A DNA stretch of 64,000 nucleotides from Geosiphon pyriformis (GCA_016748015.1 JAAOMT010000094.1:252520-316519), one strand, 5' to 3'. Shown: positions 23,701-35,263, numbered from the stretch's first letter. A program made the numbers and translations. Notes: generated by a model from the letters alone, not told the origin.

Positions 23701-24525
23701 TTATTCCATGTTGAATATTCTATTGAAGAGAAATTTAAGATTTTGAATTTATTTTTTCGATAGCTTCTACTTACTTGATTTCCGAGGATTCAAATATTCC
23801 CAATGTTCTTCAATGAAGCGACAAATTTCATCTTTCCATTGAAAATATTTGCGATTACGATTGAGCTTTAGTAAATTGTACAGTGTCAGATGAACAATTG
23901 AAAGCCTAGATGTTAAAAGAGATTGTTTTTCATATCACGTGGATAAAAGCCAAAAGTCATAAATCAAATGGTTTGAGTCAAGAAAACAGGGTATTGTACC
24001 AGCTCATAGTTAATCGTTCATAAATTTCAGGACCTTGTCGACATACAGAACACTGAAAATTGTAAAATGTGTCACCGAATAATAATGGCTTGGTTAAAGA
24101 CTCTATGCACTCTGTCAAATGATGATCATACATTAGTGATTTTTAAACGAATAAACTCTCTGGCATCAATTCTAAACGACCAACAAAAGAAATTAAATGG
24201 GACTAACTAAAATGAAATAATTGACGGCAAGTAGCACATTCTAACATTGCCTCGTCACTATAAATATGAGGAAAATAGCTTTGTTAGAATTTCATATTTC
24301 AAAAGTTAAATTAAACTTGATTTGAAGTAAAACATACAGTTCTTTATCTTAACCACAATAACAATAAATTCCCTCAAGATTCACAGAGTGTTCCGGATCA
24401 AGCCAAGTCAATTTCAAAAGCTGTTTGCGAAAATTTCAATTCATGATAAGAAAAATTAACCTTGAGAACAAAGGTCAAGAAAGCAGGGTTACCTCGTAAG
24501 GAAAACTGAGGATTGGCGTCGCCAT
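20787..24525 (-). CDS. KAT14: KAT14/CSRP2BP-like GNAT histone acetyltransferase, 19 exons, with an in-frame TAA in exon 2
   Basis: Exons (minus strand, 5' to 3'): 24525-24493, 24420-24338, 24257-24208, 24111-24000, 23905-23775, 23719-23633, 23513-23475, 23394-23321, 23241-23191, 23117-22875, 22801-22568, 22493-22260, 22161-21967, 21869-21673, 21593-21475, 21389-21248, 21160-21136, 21044-20991, 20906-20787. All introns are GT-AG and all phases agree, giving 741 codons; human KAT14 is of similar size. The start MATPILSFPYE is the first ATG. The N-terminus has a PHD-like set of cysteines (YCYCG, LECATCRQLFHF, FQCSVC). The middle is low complexity, Ser/Lys-rich. The C-terminus has YHGRILRPYIFRDYELKPPK, FWPGID, the GNAT core with acetyl-CoA loop WQKSGIGKFMLYHIIQ, VSANNPAM, and an end ECKNAFFVRLRR nearly as in animal KAT14. 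In animals KAT14 belongs to the ATAC complex. The TAA at 24351-24349 (codon 35) follows YCYCG and no alternative splice in the right phase removes it: mutation, assembly error or pseudogene. Confidence 0.92.
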
Positions 24526-25080
24526 GATTTAAGTTTGAGAGGGAAAACAGGTATAAGCTCTTGTTGTTTTCTGTCGTTTTCTGTCATATGATCGGAGCCA
24601 TGTAAAGCTTTGAAAAAATAATTGCTTTGCTTTTAATTCTTAAAATTATTATTGAAGCATAAATTTATATATAGTAAAACCATAAATTAAAAAAAATTTT
24701 TATGTTTAATAAAATATATTACATTATAAGCAACTATAAACATAAATTGTATGTAACTAATTATTTAAACTTATTACTTATTTAACAAACCAAAAAAAAA
24801 AAGTTTTTTTTGTTTAAGTAATTTTTAATACCTATTTATTATAAACATATTTAAACATTTTATTTTTTTATAATATTTTATTTTATTATTTTGTATATTT
24901 ATATTTAATACAATTATTAAAATTAATTAAAATTAATTAATATTTATATTATAAATATTTAATAAATAAAATTTGTATTTATTTTTAACTTACTTAATAT
25001 TTTTAAGCAAATTAATAATTATATTAATAATATTTTTAATTTAGGCTTTTATAAAAATTAAAATTTTAAAACTTTTTTCT
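24526..25080. other. AT-rich upstream flank of the KAT14-like gene
   Basis: About 550 bases without a coding reading. The first 80 bases upstream of the ATG are less AT-rich (TTTTCTGTCGTTTTCTGTC repeats) and would hold the 5' UTR and promoter of the minus-strand gene. Beyond about 24620 it is plain A/T sequence up to the LINE-2 remnant. No motif was strong enough to call. Confidence 0.5.
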
Positions 25081-26980
25081 CTTCTATGTTCAAACTCTTT
25101 AAAGCAATTTTTTCGAAAAAAAAGTTTGTGTTTTTGTTTTTTACTTATATTACTTTTAATATTTCTCAAGCTAATAATTTTTTTATAGTAAACTTAAAAA
25201 CTGTTTTAAGTAGTAATATGTCAAAAAAAAAAGACTTTCAAAAATGCTCTTTATAGTCCTGTTGATAGTATTTTTTCTTAAAAAAAAAGGTTTTTGGTCA
25301 AATCTGGTATTGATAATAATATGTTTTCAGATATGGATAATAAATTTAATAATAGTGAGATTAGTAATACTATAATGGGTTCAAGTAGTGGTTTTTTTTT
25401 TGGTTCAACTACAACAACTTTTAAAGCAAAAAAAATTAATATGAATTTAAATAGTGGCTTTTTTATTAATATAATTGACTTTAAAATAAATAAAAATAAC
25501 AATTCTTTTTTTTTCTTCTTAATATTTCTTTTGACAAAAAGTAGATTGATTCTAAAATAGTGAAGATTTAAGTCAAAATAACTATTAAAAAATCTTTTGT
25601 ATTGAATATTAATTTATTAGCCATAGAAAAAATTTAGTACCAGCAAAAACACAGTTTTTTAGAAATTTTTTATTAATAATTAATGATTTTAAAGAAGTTA
25701 TTAACTCTTTAAAATTTGAAAAAATTATTAGATTTATGTTTACATTAAAAAAAAGCATAGAAAAAACTGCATTATTGACTATAAAAAAAGAAATTATAAT
25801 AAATAATGATTTTAAAAGACAAAAAATCAAGTTAAATTAGACTATAGTAATCAAAAAAATTTTCATGAATATGTTAAAAAAAATAATTATCACTGTAATA
25901 GCTAAGTTTGGTGAAATAGTGTCAATTTAATTATAACTGATTGGACTATAACAGAAAACTGTAGTAAAATTTACCAAATTGAATTAGATTAAGCAGTTAG
26001 CAGTTAAATAGTCATTCTTAATTGGAAAAAATTCAGTGTATATAGCTAAAGCTATAAAAGATCACAAAACTTGGATGTTTAGAGATTATTTTAGAGCATT
26101 TTTATTTACTTTATTTGTAAAAAACAATAGCTTATAATTTGAATATTTTATTAAAAAAGACTGGTAGAAAGACTTGTATTATCAATTAGTCATTTAAAAC
26201 TAACAATAAAGTTTGTTGTGCTGTGATTGGCTTTAATACAGAAAATAATTTGGAATCTGTTTTTTGTACAAAGCCAATTTTTGGTGATATGAAACTTTTT
26301 TAGACCAGATTAAATTTGGTTCAGTGCAAGAGGTGTAAGTATTTTGGATATTTAGTCTTAAAATGTGATATGTTAAATACAGATGTTTTGTTTTCACTAA
26401 AGAATTATAAAAAAGTTACTTTAAAGGAAAATTATCTTTTGCTGGCTAGACTATATGCTATAAAAAAATGTTTCTATTTTCTATTTTACTGTCTTTGGTG
26501 ACAAATTTTGAGTGCAAGTGGTTTTATTTACTGCCTTTTTTAACAATACTCACTTTGGTTTTGGTTTTGAATTTTTTTTTCTGGTATATTATATGTCAAA
26601 AAGAGTCTTGTAATTGCTCAAAATAATTCATTTATTAGTGCTTGCTTGGCTTTTTTGGAGTTATTGGCTAATTAAATGTCAGATATTGTGTGAAAGCTAA
26701 GTATTATAGATCTGGTGTCTTTAGTGCTTTTGTCTTAATCTCTTCCTTTGACTGTGTCTGTTTTTTCAAATTCAAAATTGGATTTAAATATGCTTTTAAA
26801 TAACTTATTTATATTACTTATCTTTTTTTCTTTAATTGTAAATAATGTGGTTTTAGATTTGAATTTAAGTCAATCAAAAGTTCTAACTGCCAAAATAAGA
26901 GAATTGGAATCTAAAATGACAGCTTTTAAAGTTTTTATTGGTTTAGTTTTAGTAAGATTAGATTAATTGTGTATTAGCTT
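25081..26980 (+). pseudogene. LINE-2 ORF1 (gag-like RNA-binding protein) remnant
   Basis: Open pieces 25294-25560 (VKSGIDNNMFSDMDNKFNN, then a Phe/Thr-rich stretch) and 26316-26501 belong to the first ORF of the LINE. Between them the reading shows GEIVSI..LIGL.QK and WSFLIGKNSV-like segments with stops. A zinc knuckle at about 26317-26365 reads CKRCKYFGYLVLKC. The conserved His of CCHC is Tyr, explained by a CAT to TAT change. A C-terminal helical piece lies at 26748-26966. ORF1 proteins of this type bind LINE RNA. Start not defined. Confidence 0.7.
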
Positions 26981-27019
26981 AAATTTTTGGTGTTTTTTTA
27001 TCTTAATAAATAATTTGGT

Positions 27020-29914
27020 CTGGAAAATTACCATGTGTAATATTCGAAGTATCAATGTTCCTGCTAAGTAAGAAGATATTGTTTATTGGCATATGAAATT
27101 AGAAAATATGGTTTTAATTATTACAAAAACAAAATTAAGATCTAGTATTAGGCTGTGGTTTATGAATAAGTTTAATAATATAAGAATTTTTACATTCAGT
27201 TTAGACAAAGGTTTTTTTGGTGCTGAAGTGACTATTGTTATAAATAGTTTTCTGGCTTATTATGTTTTAAAAGAGAAAAAATTTTTTGGTTAAGTTATTT
27301 TAGTGTATTTTTTATTTAAAGGCAAACTATTAGTTATAATTTTGGATTTGTATACTGGTGTTTTTGCTGAAACTAAGTTTGGTCAAGCTTTGAAAATCAA
27401 TTTGCTTATTATTAAAGCAGTTAACTTTAGCACTTTTGTGGTTTTGGATGAGATTTTAATAAAAATAGTTTAAAAAAAAGTACAAGTTTCAAGTTTTGTG
27501 TAAATTTGGGCTTGGTCAACTCATTTAGTAGACATCTATTAAACAAAACTCATATTTGAAGCAATTTTAGAGACATTAAAAAAGTTATAAATTTCATATT
27601 TGTGAATTGAAATCTGGTATTTGTGGTTGCTAATTATAAAATTGACACTGTGTTTAAGTTTTTTAATACTGATTATGAAACAGTTTTCATTGCAATTAGT
27701 TTAGGTAGTCTTTTAAATACTTACTTCAATAGTAATTATAAGGAGACTAATAAAAATAAGTGAAAATTTAGGATTAAGAATATTAATATTAATAAGTGAT
27801 TATAATTTAAGAAGTGTTTATTGAGCAAATTCTTAAAAAAAATGGTTAAATTTAATAATGCAAGAGGTTGTGGTAACTTAGATGCTATATAAGAGATTTT
27901 AAAAAAGATAGTAGTTAGCTCTGCTATTGAAATGTTTTTTAAACTTTGGTTTAGTGAGTTCAAATGTTTAAAAAATAAGCAATTATTGAAGTTTTTCAAG
28001 CTAGAATTGTTGGTTGCCAAAATTATAAAGAGTTTGAGTTTAAATCAAGATTTAAAAACTGATTATTTTTTTAATATCTGGTCTACTATTAATAAAAAAG
28101 CAGCTTTTAAAACGTGTATTATAATTGATAATAGTAAAAATTTGGAAAAAATTCTATGTTATCTATTAAAAGTCAAGAAAAGTTACCAAAAATCTAAGTA
28201 CTATAAATTCAAAATTGTCAAAAATAACTTCATTAAAAAAGCTATAGACAAATATATAAATAATTTTTGTTTTGATAAGAAAAGAAAAATTAAAAGTGTT
28301 TTAGATTGACTATTTTAAAAAGTGGTACTTGACTATTTGATAGTTTATAATAAATTAATTCTGGAGTTGTATAAAGTTAAGTTTATAACTAACAAGATTA
28401 TAAAAAAATAGACAGAAAAATATGTAATGCCCAGTGCTTGGTTTAATTATTGGTTCAATTAATATGCTCTTCTAAATTATGTCAATAATAATGCTTTTAC
28501 AAAAGTAATAAATGAAATTAAGTTTAATAAGTTTCTTTAAATTGTTAAGGATCTGTCTAATAAAAAAGCCACTAATTTTTCAGATACTTTTAATAAGCTC
28601 TGAAAACATGGTAATGAGCAGGTGTTGATTGATTTGTTGAATATTTTCAATATGTGTTTAATATTAAATACAGTTCTCATACAATTGAAACAAGCCTGAG
28701 TTTTTATAATACCAAAGTCATATGACTGAAAAGAAATTCTTATTAATATTAGACCAATAATTTTAATTAAAACAGTTTAAAAAATCTTATCTAAGATTTT
28801 TTCAAATAGAATGTCTTTAGTTTGCAGTAAATTTGACATTTTACATAAGGATAACTTTTCAGTTCTAAAAGGCATATCTACTTAAACTTTAATTTTTGCC
28901 ATTGGTTTAATAATTGAGAATACATTAGAAAAAAACAGAGAACTGTAATTGGTTCTTTAAGATATATAAAAAACAAATGACTTTGTTAGTTGGTTTTATT
29001 TGCAAAACAGTTTAAATAAGATCAAGATGTGTCTTTATTTTATTAAGTTTTTTGGAAATATACATAACAATTAAATCAATTAAATAATGATAGATTTTGG
29101 GCTTATGGATAGATATAATGTTCATGATAGTTTAAATCAAAAGAAAGTTTTTTTACTACTGCTGTAAAAGATCTTTTATGATCTTTTACTTTGTGAAATC
29201 AAAAGACATAAGAATTTGTATAACTACAAGTTGAATTCAAAGTTTTTTACAAGGACTGGCAAGTGGAATTCTAGGAGTAGCAAAACATTTTTTCTGACAG
29301 TTAGAATACTTGTGGGTAATACTATTTAGATTGAAAATAACATGTCTGCTACTTAATGTATTTTGAATATAGCTAATAAATTTTTTCAAATCAATGATAT
29401 TTTAATTAACATGAAAAAAACAGTTGCCATATTTATTAATCAAAAATAGAAGTTTCTCAGTTGTTAATTAGTAAATTAAGCATTTTAATAACAAAAAAAA
29501 GTGAATTTCATAAATACTTGGGCATTTTTTTGTCCACAAATGATCTCTTTAAACTTAGTTTTATCAAAGCTTACTCAAATATTAAGTTTTTTACAAACAT
29601 AGTTTTAAGGAAAACTGTTTTGGACAAGCAATTTTTATATTTGGTTTTTGTAGTTCTTTAGCCCATTATTGATTATAAGATGCAATTTAGTTATATTTTA
29701 CCAAATGTGTGCAAAAAATAGAACAAATATTAAGAAAAAGACTAAAGCTTAAGGCCAATCTACCCAAAAACTTTTTTAATGATGCTATTTCTCATTTTAA
29801 ATTGTATAGTCTCAAGTTATTTGGGCAGATACAGATTAAAAATTTGATGGCTAGTTTGGTCAACTTTGCCAATTTAGAAGATATTTTTAACAGATTGTTT
29901 AAATACAGAACTAT
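27020..29914 (+). pseudogene. LINE-2 ORF2: endonuclease and reverse transcriptase, broken
   Basis: Starts near CNIRSINVPAK (decayed LNVRGLN endonuclease start) at about 27032. It continues with IITKTKLRSS, in which the catalytic Glu of ETK has become Lys, and FTFSLDKGFFGAEVTIVIN. The DFNENG block is damaged (near 27440), followed by the DTDH region (27660). The linker 27932-28309 is open for 125 codons. RT: NIRPIILIKT near 28750, VLKGIST near 28870, MIDFGLMDRYNVHDSL at 29090, and LVGNTI at about 29310 where the catalytic FVDD should be (both Asp lost). The ORF stops at 29911-29914, the CTAT target of element D, and resumes at 37687 in frame. Confidence 0.88.
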
Positions 29915-30617
29915 TGTTATGGGTTGAAATAACAAGCTAACGGATAGCAAAGGAGAACAAGATTGTAGGGTAATGAAAATAATCAAAGGGAAATTCAACT
30001 TTAAAGAGCGAATTGAATGAGTATGGATTCAATGTATAAGATTAGTCTCATAAAATATCTCAGTCGCTATTCTTTTCAAAGGTAACTGGGGAATTTGAAG
30101 GTAGAGGAATAGTCCGTACTGTCAACAATTGATCACCACTGATATAATTCTATGCCTCATGTCGACGCTCTTAGAATTCAATATCAGATATCAACTTGTG
30201 CTTTTTAGTCACGTTTATTCAAATAATCTTTAAATGCTATAATTATATATGTTAGGAAAAGGCCAACAAGTAATCTTTTATCCTAAGATGTTTGGATACT
30301 TGAAGGTAGAGAAAGGGAAATTAGCGATAAGAGAGTGATTAAGATGAAAGTTGTTATTTTTATTTATTTGATTCTTGTCTGAGAGATGATTTTTTACAGT
30401 TAAGAAACTCATTGCTTATATAGCTATTGAAAGTGGTCAATGACCAGGTTAACAACTAGGTCAATAATCAGGTCAATGATCAAATCAATGATCAGGTCAA
30501 CGGTTAAGTCATTGATCAAGTCAATGATCACTATTTAAAAATAGAATGACTAATTATATAACATCAGTGACTAATACATGTGATAATTAATAAAAATTAT
30601 GGGTTTCAACCATAACA
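29915..30617 (-). repeat. 3' LTR of element D (703 bp)
   Basis: Plus-strand ends TGTTATGGGTTG and CAACCATAACA. Contains a shorter version of the AGGTCAATGATC repeat tract (about 30435-30530). The end of the D polyprotein reading (stop at 30587) lies inside it. Confidence 0.95.
30435..30530. repeat. Tandem 12-13-bp repeats (AGGTCAATGATCA type) in the 3' LTR of D
   Basis: Roughly eight units of the form GGTCAATGATCA, GGTCAATAATCA or GGTCAACGGTTA. The other LTR (37475-37600) has about two extra units, which accounts for the 24-bp length difference between the LTRs. Confidence 0.85.
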
Positions 30618-31365
30618 TCATCCTCTCCAAAGAGATTGAGCTTCAGCGAAATCAAGCTATTTATAGAGTATTCTAATTGAAGGGTTTTGTTTAACTCAAA
30701 ACTAACTAGTTTGTTGAAGTCTTTTGTGGATAGAATATATAGTACTTGAGGTGAAATAAGCTTTGTATTCAAGAGACCAAATCTTTGTATAAGAGTTTTG
30801 GCTCTTCTTGCAATGGTCAAAACTCTTGGAACATCTAAACGTATAATGCTTAAAATTTTCACTTGTATCTCTGAAGTTGTTTTCTTCATAAGCTTTATTT
30901 CTTCTATAATTTTACCAAGACAACCATAGAGTTCTAGTTGCCTTCCATATGACAAGTTTTTGTGTATGGGCAAGATTTCCTTAATCATTTTTCCAATTGT
31001 TATGGAAGGTGTAAGTATTGCTGCTGTTATGCTTTTCAGCAAATACTTATCCATTTTGCTACCAATTCTTTCTCTTCTGGTAGTGGTTTTCTTTGATCTA
31101 ATAACAGTATGTGTTCTACTGTTATCAGTTATGGTGGTTTGTTTTCTAATGGTCAGAGTAGCATTTGGATAATTTTTGATCCAGTACTTATAGAGAGTAT
31201 AGAAAGCATTTTGAATGTTTTGATCTAGAAAATAATTGTTCATGTCAATCAAAGATACCTCTGTTTTGGGAATAGTGTATTTATTTATATCTGATTTTTG
31301 TTGATTATTTGGGTTGGTATTATCACAACAGGTAACCAATCAGGTTGTTTGTGATATTTTTTGAG
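30587..31365 (-). CDS. Element D post-integrase C-terminal extension (unrecognised, mostly open)
   Basis: An uninterrupted stretch of 250 codons from 31339 to 30587. It is in the same frame as the integrase end; between them only two stops (TAG at 31368, TGA near 31335) interrupt, each explained by one transition. The protein is basic and helical: FYTLYKYWIKNYPNATLTIR, SKMDKYLLKSITAAI, LSYGRQLELYGCLGKIIEEI, ARRAKTLIQRFGLLN, FNKLVSFELNKTL. The last third has the same spacing of LLN and F..L..-L blocks as the extensions in A, B and C. It reads through the purine tract (as GEDD) and ends inside the LTR. No domain recognised. Confidence 0.7.
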
Positions 31366-32511
31366 TCATGTGCTATGAACAGGGCGATCATTGAAGATTG
31401 TTTCATATTGATCTTGTAAGATATAAGAACCATTGTTCAAAACTTTGTTGACTATAAAGGGTTCTTTCCACCAGCTAGAGAATTTATCACCATAGACATT
31501 GTCTCTGTCTGAACAGTATTCTAAAATTAAGTGACCAACACTTAAGGAAAGTGTTTTATATGGTTTCTTTTTTTTAAGCTTTTCTTGAAATTGTTTTATC
31601 TTTTCAAAGGCAATTATCCATGCTTCTACTAATGAGTCAAGAATGGTACCAAGTCTTTTTTGCAAAATGTCTTTGTAATTCCCTATTGTTATTTCTTCAA
31701 AAGGTATTGTCTCAATATCAGTTTCTATTGGTAGGGTTGCCATTCATTCATAGAGTAGATAAAAGGGTTCATAACTTGTAATGTTATGATTCACAGTTCT
31801 ATAAGTGAACAAAGCTGAAGGCAGTACTTTGTCCCATAAATTTGTTTTTTTGCTGGTTTTGGCTAGGGTTTCACATAGTGTTCTATTGAAATGTTCCACT
31901 AGGCCATTTGTTTGGGGGTAATAAGGAAAGGAAAGTTTGTAACATATTCCCATTTTTCTGCAAAGTTCTTCAACAAGTGTACTGAGAAAAGCTCTTCTTC
32001 TGTCAGATAAAAGTTCTTTAGGGCAGCCATGGTAACAAATGATATTTTCATAAATGAATTTGGCTATTGAGACTGCTGTTTGGTCTGGAATGGCTCTTGC
32101 TTTTACCCACTTTGTAAGATAGTCAGTAGTTGTGATAATGTATCTGTTGCTATTAGGAGTTATTGTTAAAGGTCCAACAATATCTATACCAATTCTGTCA
32201 AAGGGTTGACCAATAAAGATTGGATGGATATCTTCTTTGCGATTGGGTTTTCCTTTTCTTTGGCAGATATCACAGGTTTTGATGTATTCAGCAATGTCTT
32301 TTCCCAAGATAGGCCAATAATAATGAGCTAGAGTTTTCTGAATTGTTTTTGTTTTTTTAAAGTGTCCAGCTAATGGATCAGTGTGCATATTGTAGATCAC
32401 AATTTCTTTTTCTTCAAATCTGATGACTTTTTGGGGGTGGTTAGGATTTTTTCTATTTCTTTTATAAAGTTGGTTCTGGTGAATCAAATAGAAATTTGAT
32501 TGTTTGCACAA
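31366..32511 (-). CDS. Element D integrase (catalytic residues present)
   Basis: One open frame from 32511 to 31744 and, after a single stop, on to 31366. HHCC zinc domain: HTDPLAGHF .. CDICQ. Core: GIDIVG (first Asp), LLSDRRRAF (second Asp) and GLVEHFNRTL (Glu), so the D,D,E triad is complete. DYLTKWVKARAI and YYPQTNG are typical gypsy-integrase blocks. The C-terminal part has LSLSVGHLILEY .. WWKEPFIVNKVLNNGSYIL, the GPY/F-like domain. No chromodomain seen. Best-preserved integrase core among the elements here. The real start is inside the polyprotein, so 32511 is not a biological start. Confidence 0.9.
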
Positions 32512-32559
32512 ATGTTCTCTTTGTTGTTATGTGTATTTTGGTGGATATTGTTCTTTATC

Positions 32560-33923
32560 CAAAAATTCCATTAAGACAGAGTAGTTGTCCAAGTCCATTA
32601 TTGTGTTTGTCAAAAAGGAGGGAATTACTAATAATTAAGTTGGTTTGGTTTGAAAGAGTTGTTCTGTTACTAGATGGTAAGTCTGAAGAGAGCATCAGTA
32701 TTTTGATGATTAGCTCCTTTGTGATGTTGAATATCATAGTCAAATTCATCTAAGTAGAGTATTCAGTGAGTTATCTATTTGTGTTCTAGCCTCTTTTTGT
32801 TGTACAGCCAAACCAAAGCTTGGTGATCTGTTACCACCAAAAACTTCACACCAAGAAAATACTTGCTCCAGTAACTGGTGGACCATACTACTGCTAAGCA
32901 TTCTTGTTCAGTGACTGAATAGTTCTGTTCTGCTGGGGAAAGGGTTCTACTGACATAGGCTATGGCATGTTTTTTGCCATCTTCATCTTTCTGGGAGAGA
33001 ACAGCACCAAGTTCAAAGCCAGATGCATTAGTGTAAAGGATAAAGGGTCAATCTAGATCAGGTTGCTTGAGAATGGGTTTTGTAACCAGTTTTTCCTTTA
33101 AAGTTTCAAAGGCTTTTTGCTAATATGTTCCCCAATGGTAATTGACATTTTTTCTGAGTAGCTGATTGAAAGGAGAGGTGATTTTGGAGAAATCTTTGAC
33201 AAATTTGTGATAATAAAAGGCCAAACCAAGAAAAGAGCGTAGTTCATGAATGTTCATTGGTTGTTTAATGTTTTGGACTTTTTCAACTTTGGCTGGGTCA
33301 GGAAAGATTCCATCTTTTGTAATAAAATGACCAAGAAACTGGGTGGATTGTCTTCCAAAGAAAGATTTGATTGAGTTGATCTTGAGGCCAGCATTTCTGA
33401 GGAGGTCAAAAACTTTTTGCAAATGTTCCAGATGTTCATTCCAGGTTTTTGAGTATATCATTATGTTATCCAAATAGACTAGAACAAATTTTTTCTTGAC
33501 TGATTCAAATACTTTATCCATTAAGCATTGAAAGGTGGAAGGGACATTGGTGAGACCAAAAGGCATGACTGTGAATTCATAGGTGCCATACTTGGTGATG
33601 AAGGCAGTTTTCTTTCTGCTTTCTGGATCCATCTCTACTTGCCAGAATCCAGCAGTTAAGTCGATAATTGAGAAGAAAGCAGCATTTTTAAATTGGTCTA
33701 ACATTGCATCAATCTTGGGAAGTGGGTACATGTCTCTTTCAGTGATGGCATTTAATTGGCAATAGTCAACACAGAAGTGTAGTGTTCCACCTTTCTTGGA
33801 TACTACTACAACTGGGAAAGCCCATTCACTCTTGATTTCTTGTATGAATCCAAGTTTTTTCATCCAGTTTATCTCTTTTTTGATAAACTCATCATTGTGC
33901 CAATTGAATTGATAAGGCTTCAA
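32560..33923 (-). pseudogene. Element D reverse transcriptase - RNase H
   Basis: RT is open from 33923 to 33120. It has AFPVVVVSKKGGTLHFCVDY, FFSIIDLTAGFWQVEM (motif A, Asp kept), TVMPFGLTNVPSTFQ and VLVYLDNIMIYSK, where motif C has YLDN instead of YLDD (codon AAC). Thumb: LKINSIKSFF, FLGHFITKDG. RNase H follows to about 32560: ILYTNASGFELGAVLSQ (first Asp changed to Asn), LSPAEQNYSVTEQECLAVVW and VTDHQALVW. Stops appear only in the RNase H part (33118, 33046 and after 32760). A frame change separates it from the protease ORF. Confidence 0.93.
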
Positions 33924-34039
33924 ATAGATGGGTCAAGTTTCTCTGGTGGTAATGGTGTGTTGTATCACATAAGTATGTCCAGAGGTATTACCTTCTTTGA
34001 AGATAACTGGACTATTTCTAGCCAGCAAATTTTCAATGT

Positions 34040-35263
34040 CTATTTTTTTTCTTTTGGGGAGGGTTTTTTTTGTTCTACAACTAGTGATTGGATCTCAGGT
34101 GGTTTATTCTCAAAGGACTTCTGTACTTCTTTCAATTCTTCTTTGGGTATTAAACTGATTGGTTCCCAATCTCTGTAATAGATCAGGCATAATTTGCATT
34201 CATTGCTTGGAGAATACAAGGGTTTGTTGCACCAACACCAGACATAAGGACCATGCCACCAAAAACTGTATTTGGCTTTCTTGCCAGGTTTTCTTTCAAA
34301 GGTTCTTCTAAGAATATCATAATAAGGCCAGCAGATTAGCTTGCCATTTACAATGATTCCTTCTTTATCTGCTTTAACATTGTCCAGTGGTTTGCCATTG
34401 TTGGTGAAGGTGGTATAGGCAAGTTCAGCAGTTTCTTCTTGTTCTTCTTGTTCTTCTTCATCATCACTCTCTTCATCATTTGATTCATCTGATTGTTCTT
34501 CTTCTTGGTTTTGTTTGGATACTGGAGGAGTTGTCCAATGGCGACACTTAACCACAATGGGTTTCTCACCACATCTGATGGTTAATTCACAAAGTTCATA
34601 ATCAAGCAAAGCTTTTGCTTTCTTGAGCCATTTATTGCCAACAATGATGGTGTATTCTTTGGCTTCAGAAACTTTCATGTTAGTTTCAATGCTAATTTTA
34701 TTGATGTGGTCAGAAACAGCTTTGGCAATACCCAGTCCTTTCTTTTTGTTACCATGCACATTGGTCATTGGTCTGGTAGAAGGTTCATCAATTTTTCTAC
34801 CAATTGCTTCCAAGAAGTGTTTGGCAATAACACTAACAGATAATCTAATGTCCAAAATTAAGTCAATGAAGTATCCAACCATTTAGGCTTTACAAATCAG
34901 AGGGGTGACATTGCTGTTGTCAGCAAGTCCAGCTTGGCAAGGGCACTTGTTGGTTTTTGGTGTCTTCTTCTTTGGGATCAAGGATTTGCAAAGATCCTTT
35001 CTGAACTGTAGGTGGGTCATTAACTGGCCAAAAGTAATATGTGCTGGGGTTTCTATGAAATCTTTGACAATGGAATAGGGTCCAGATTTTTGTACAATTT
35101 CTGGGGGTTCCAACTTTGGAGGATTCTTAAAGACTTTAGCCTTTGGTGGCTCATTGTTATTAGCAACAGAAGTTGAGGCTTTGTTGGGGTCTAGAACGAA
35201 ATCAACCTTGGCTTTCTTCTTCTTTCTGGTTGGTTCTGAAGTGTTAATTGCTAGTTCATCCAT
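34040..35263 (-). pseudogene. Element D pol N-terminus: protease domain and Cys-containing linker
   Basis: A single frame with one stop (TAA at 34885-34883, CAA to TAA type). First a Lys/Pro-rich N-part (MDELAINTSEPTRKKKKAK). Then from 34882 a retropepsin-like domain: MVGYFIDLILDIRLSVSVI, where the usual LD-x-GSS active site has become LDIRLS (Gly lost), then IIVGNKWLKKAKALLDY. An acidic run (34510-34430, Glu/Asp-rich) follows, then WWHGPYVWCWCNKPL .. CKLCLIYYRDW (34260-34160), a CxC + CxxC group that may be a small remnant or counterpart of the Cys-rich module of A, B and C. No dUTPase motifs. It ends in a Lys/Pro-rich tail. Confidence 0.8.

Noticed and set aside
24338-24357. Splice donor GTTAAG (24353 down) that would skip the KAT14 TAA
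   Set aside because: It leaves phase 1, but exon 3 (TGACGAG..) must be entered in phase 2. The donor GTATGT after AAAGAACT fits the phase and retains the TAA.
30435-30530. CRISPR-like array
   Set aside because: Units of 12-13 bp without unique spacers, located in a retrotransposon LTR in a eukaryote.
31366-32511. Chromodomain at the integrase C-terminus (chromovirus assignment)
   Set aside because: Neither D nor A or B shows an aromatic-cage chromodomain pattern after the GPY/F-like segment; the following extension looks different.
33583-33765. Plus-strand open frames across element D (for example 30960-31172, 32496-32753, 33840-34178, 34623-34886)
   Set aside because: Shadows of the minus-strand gag, pol and integrase frames.
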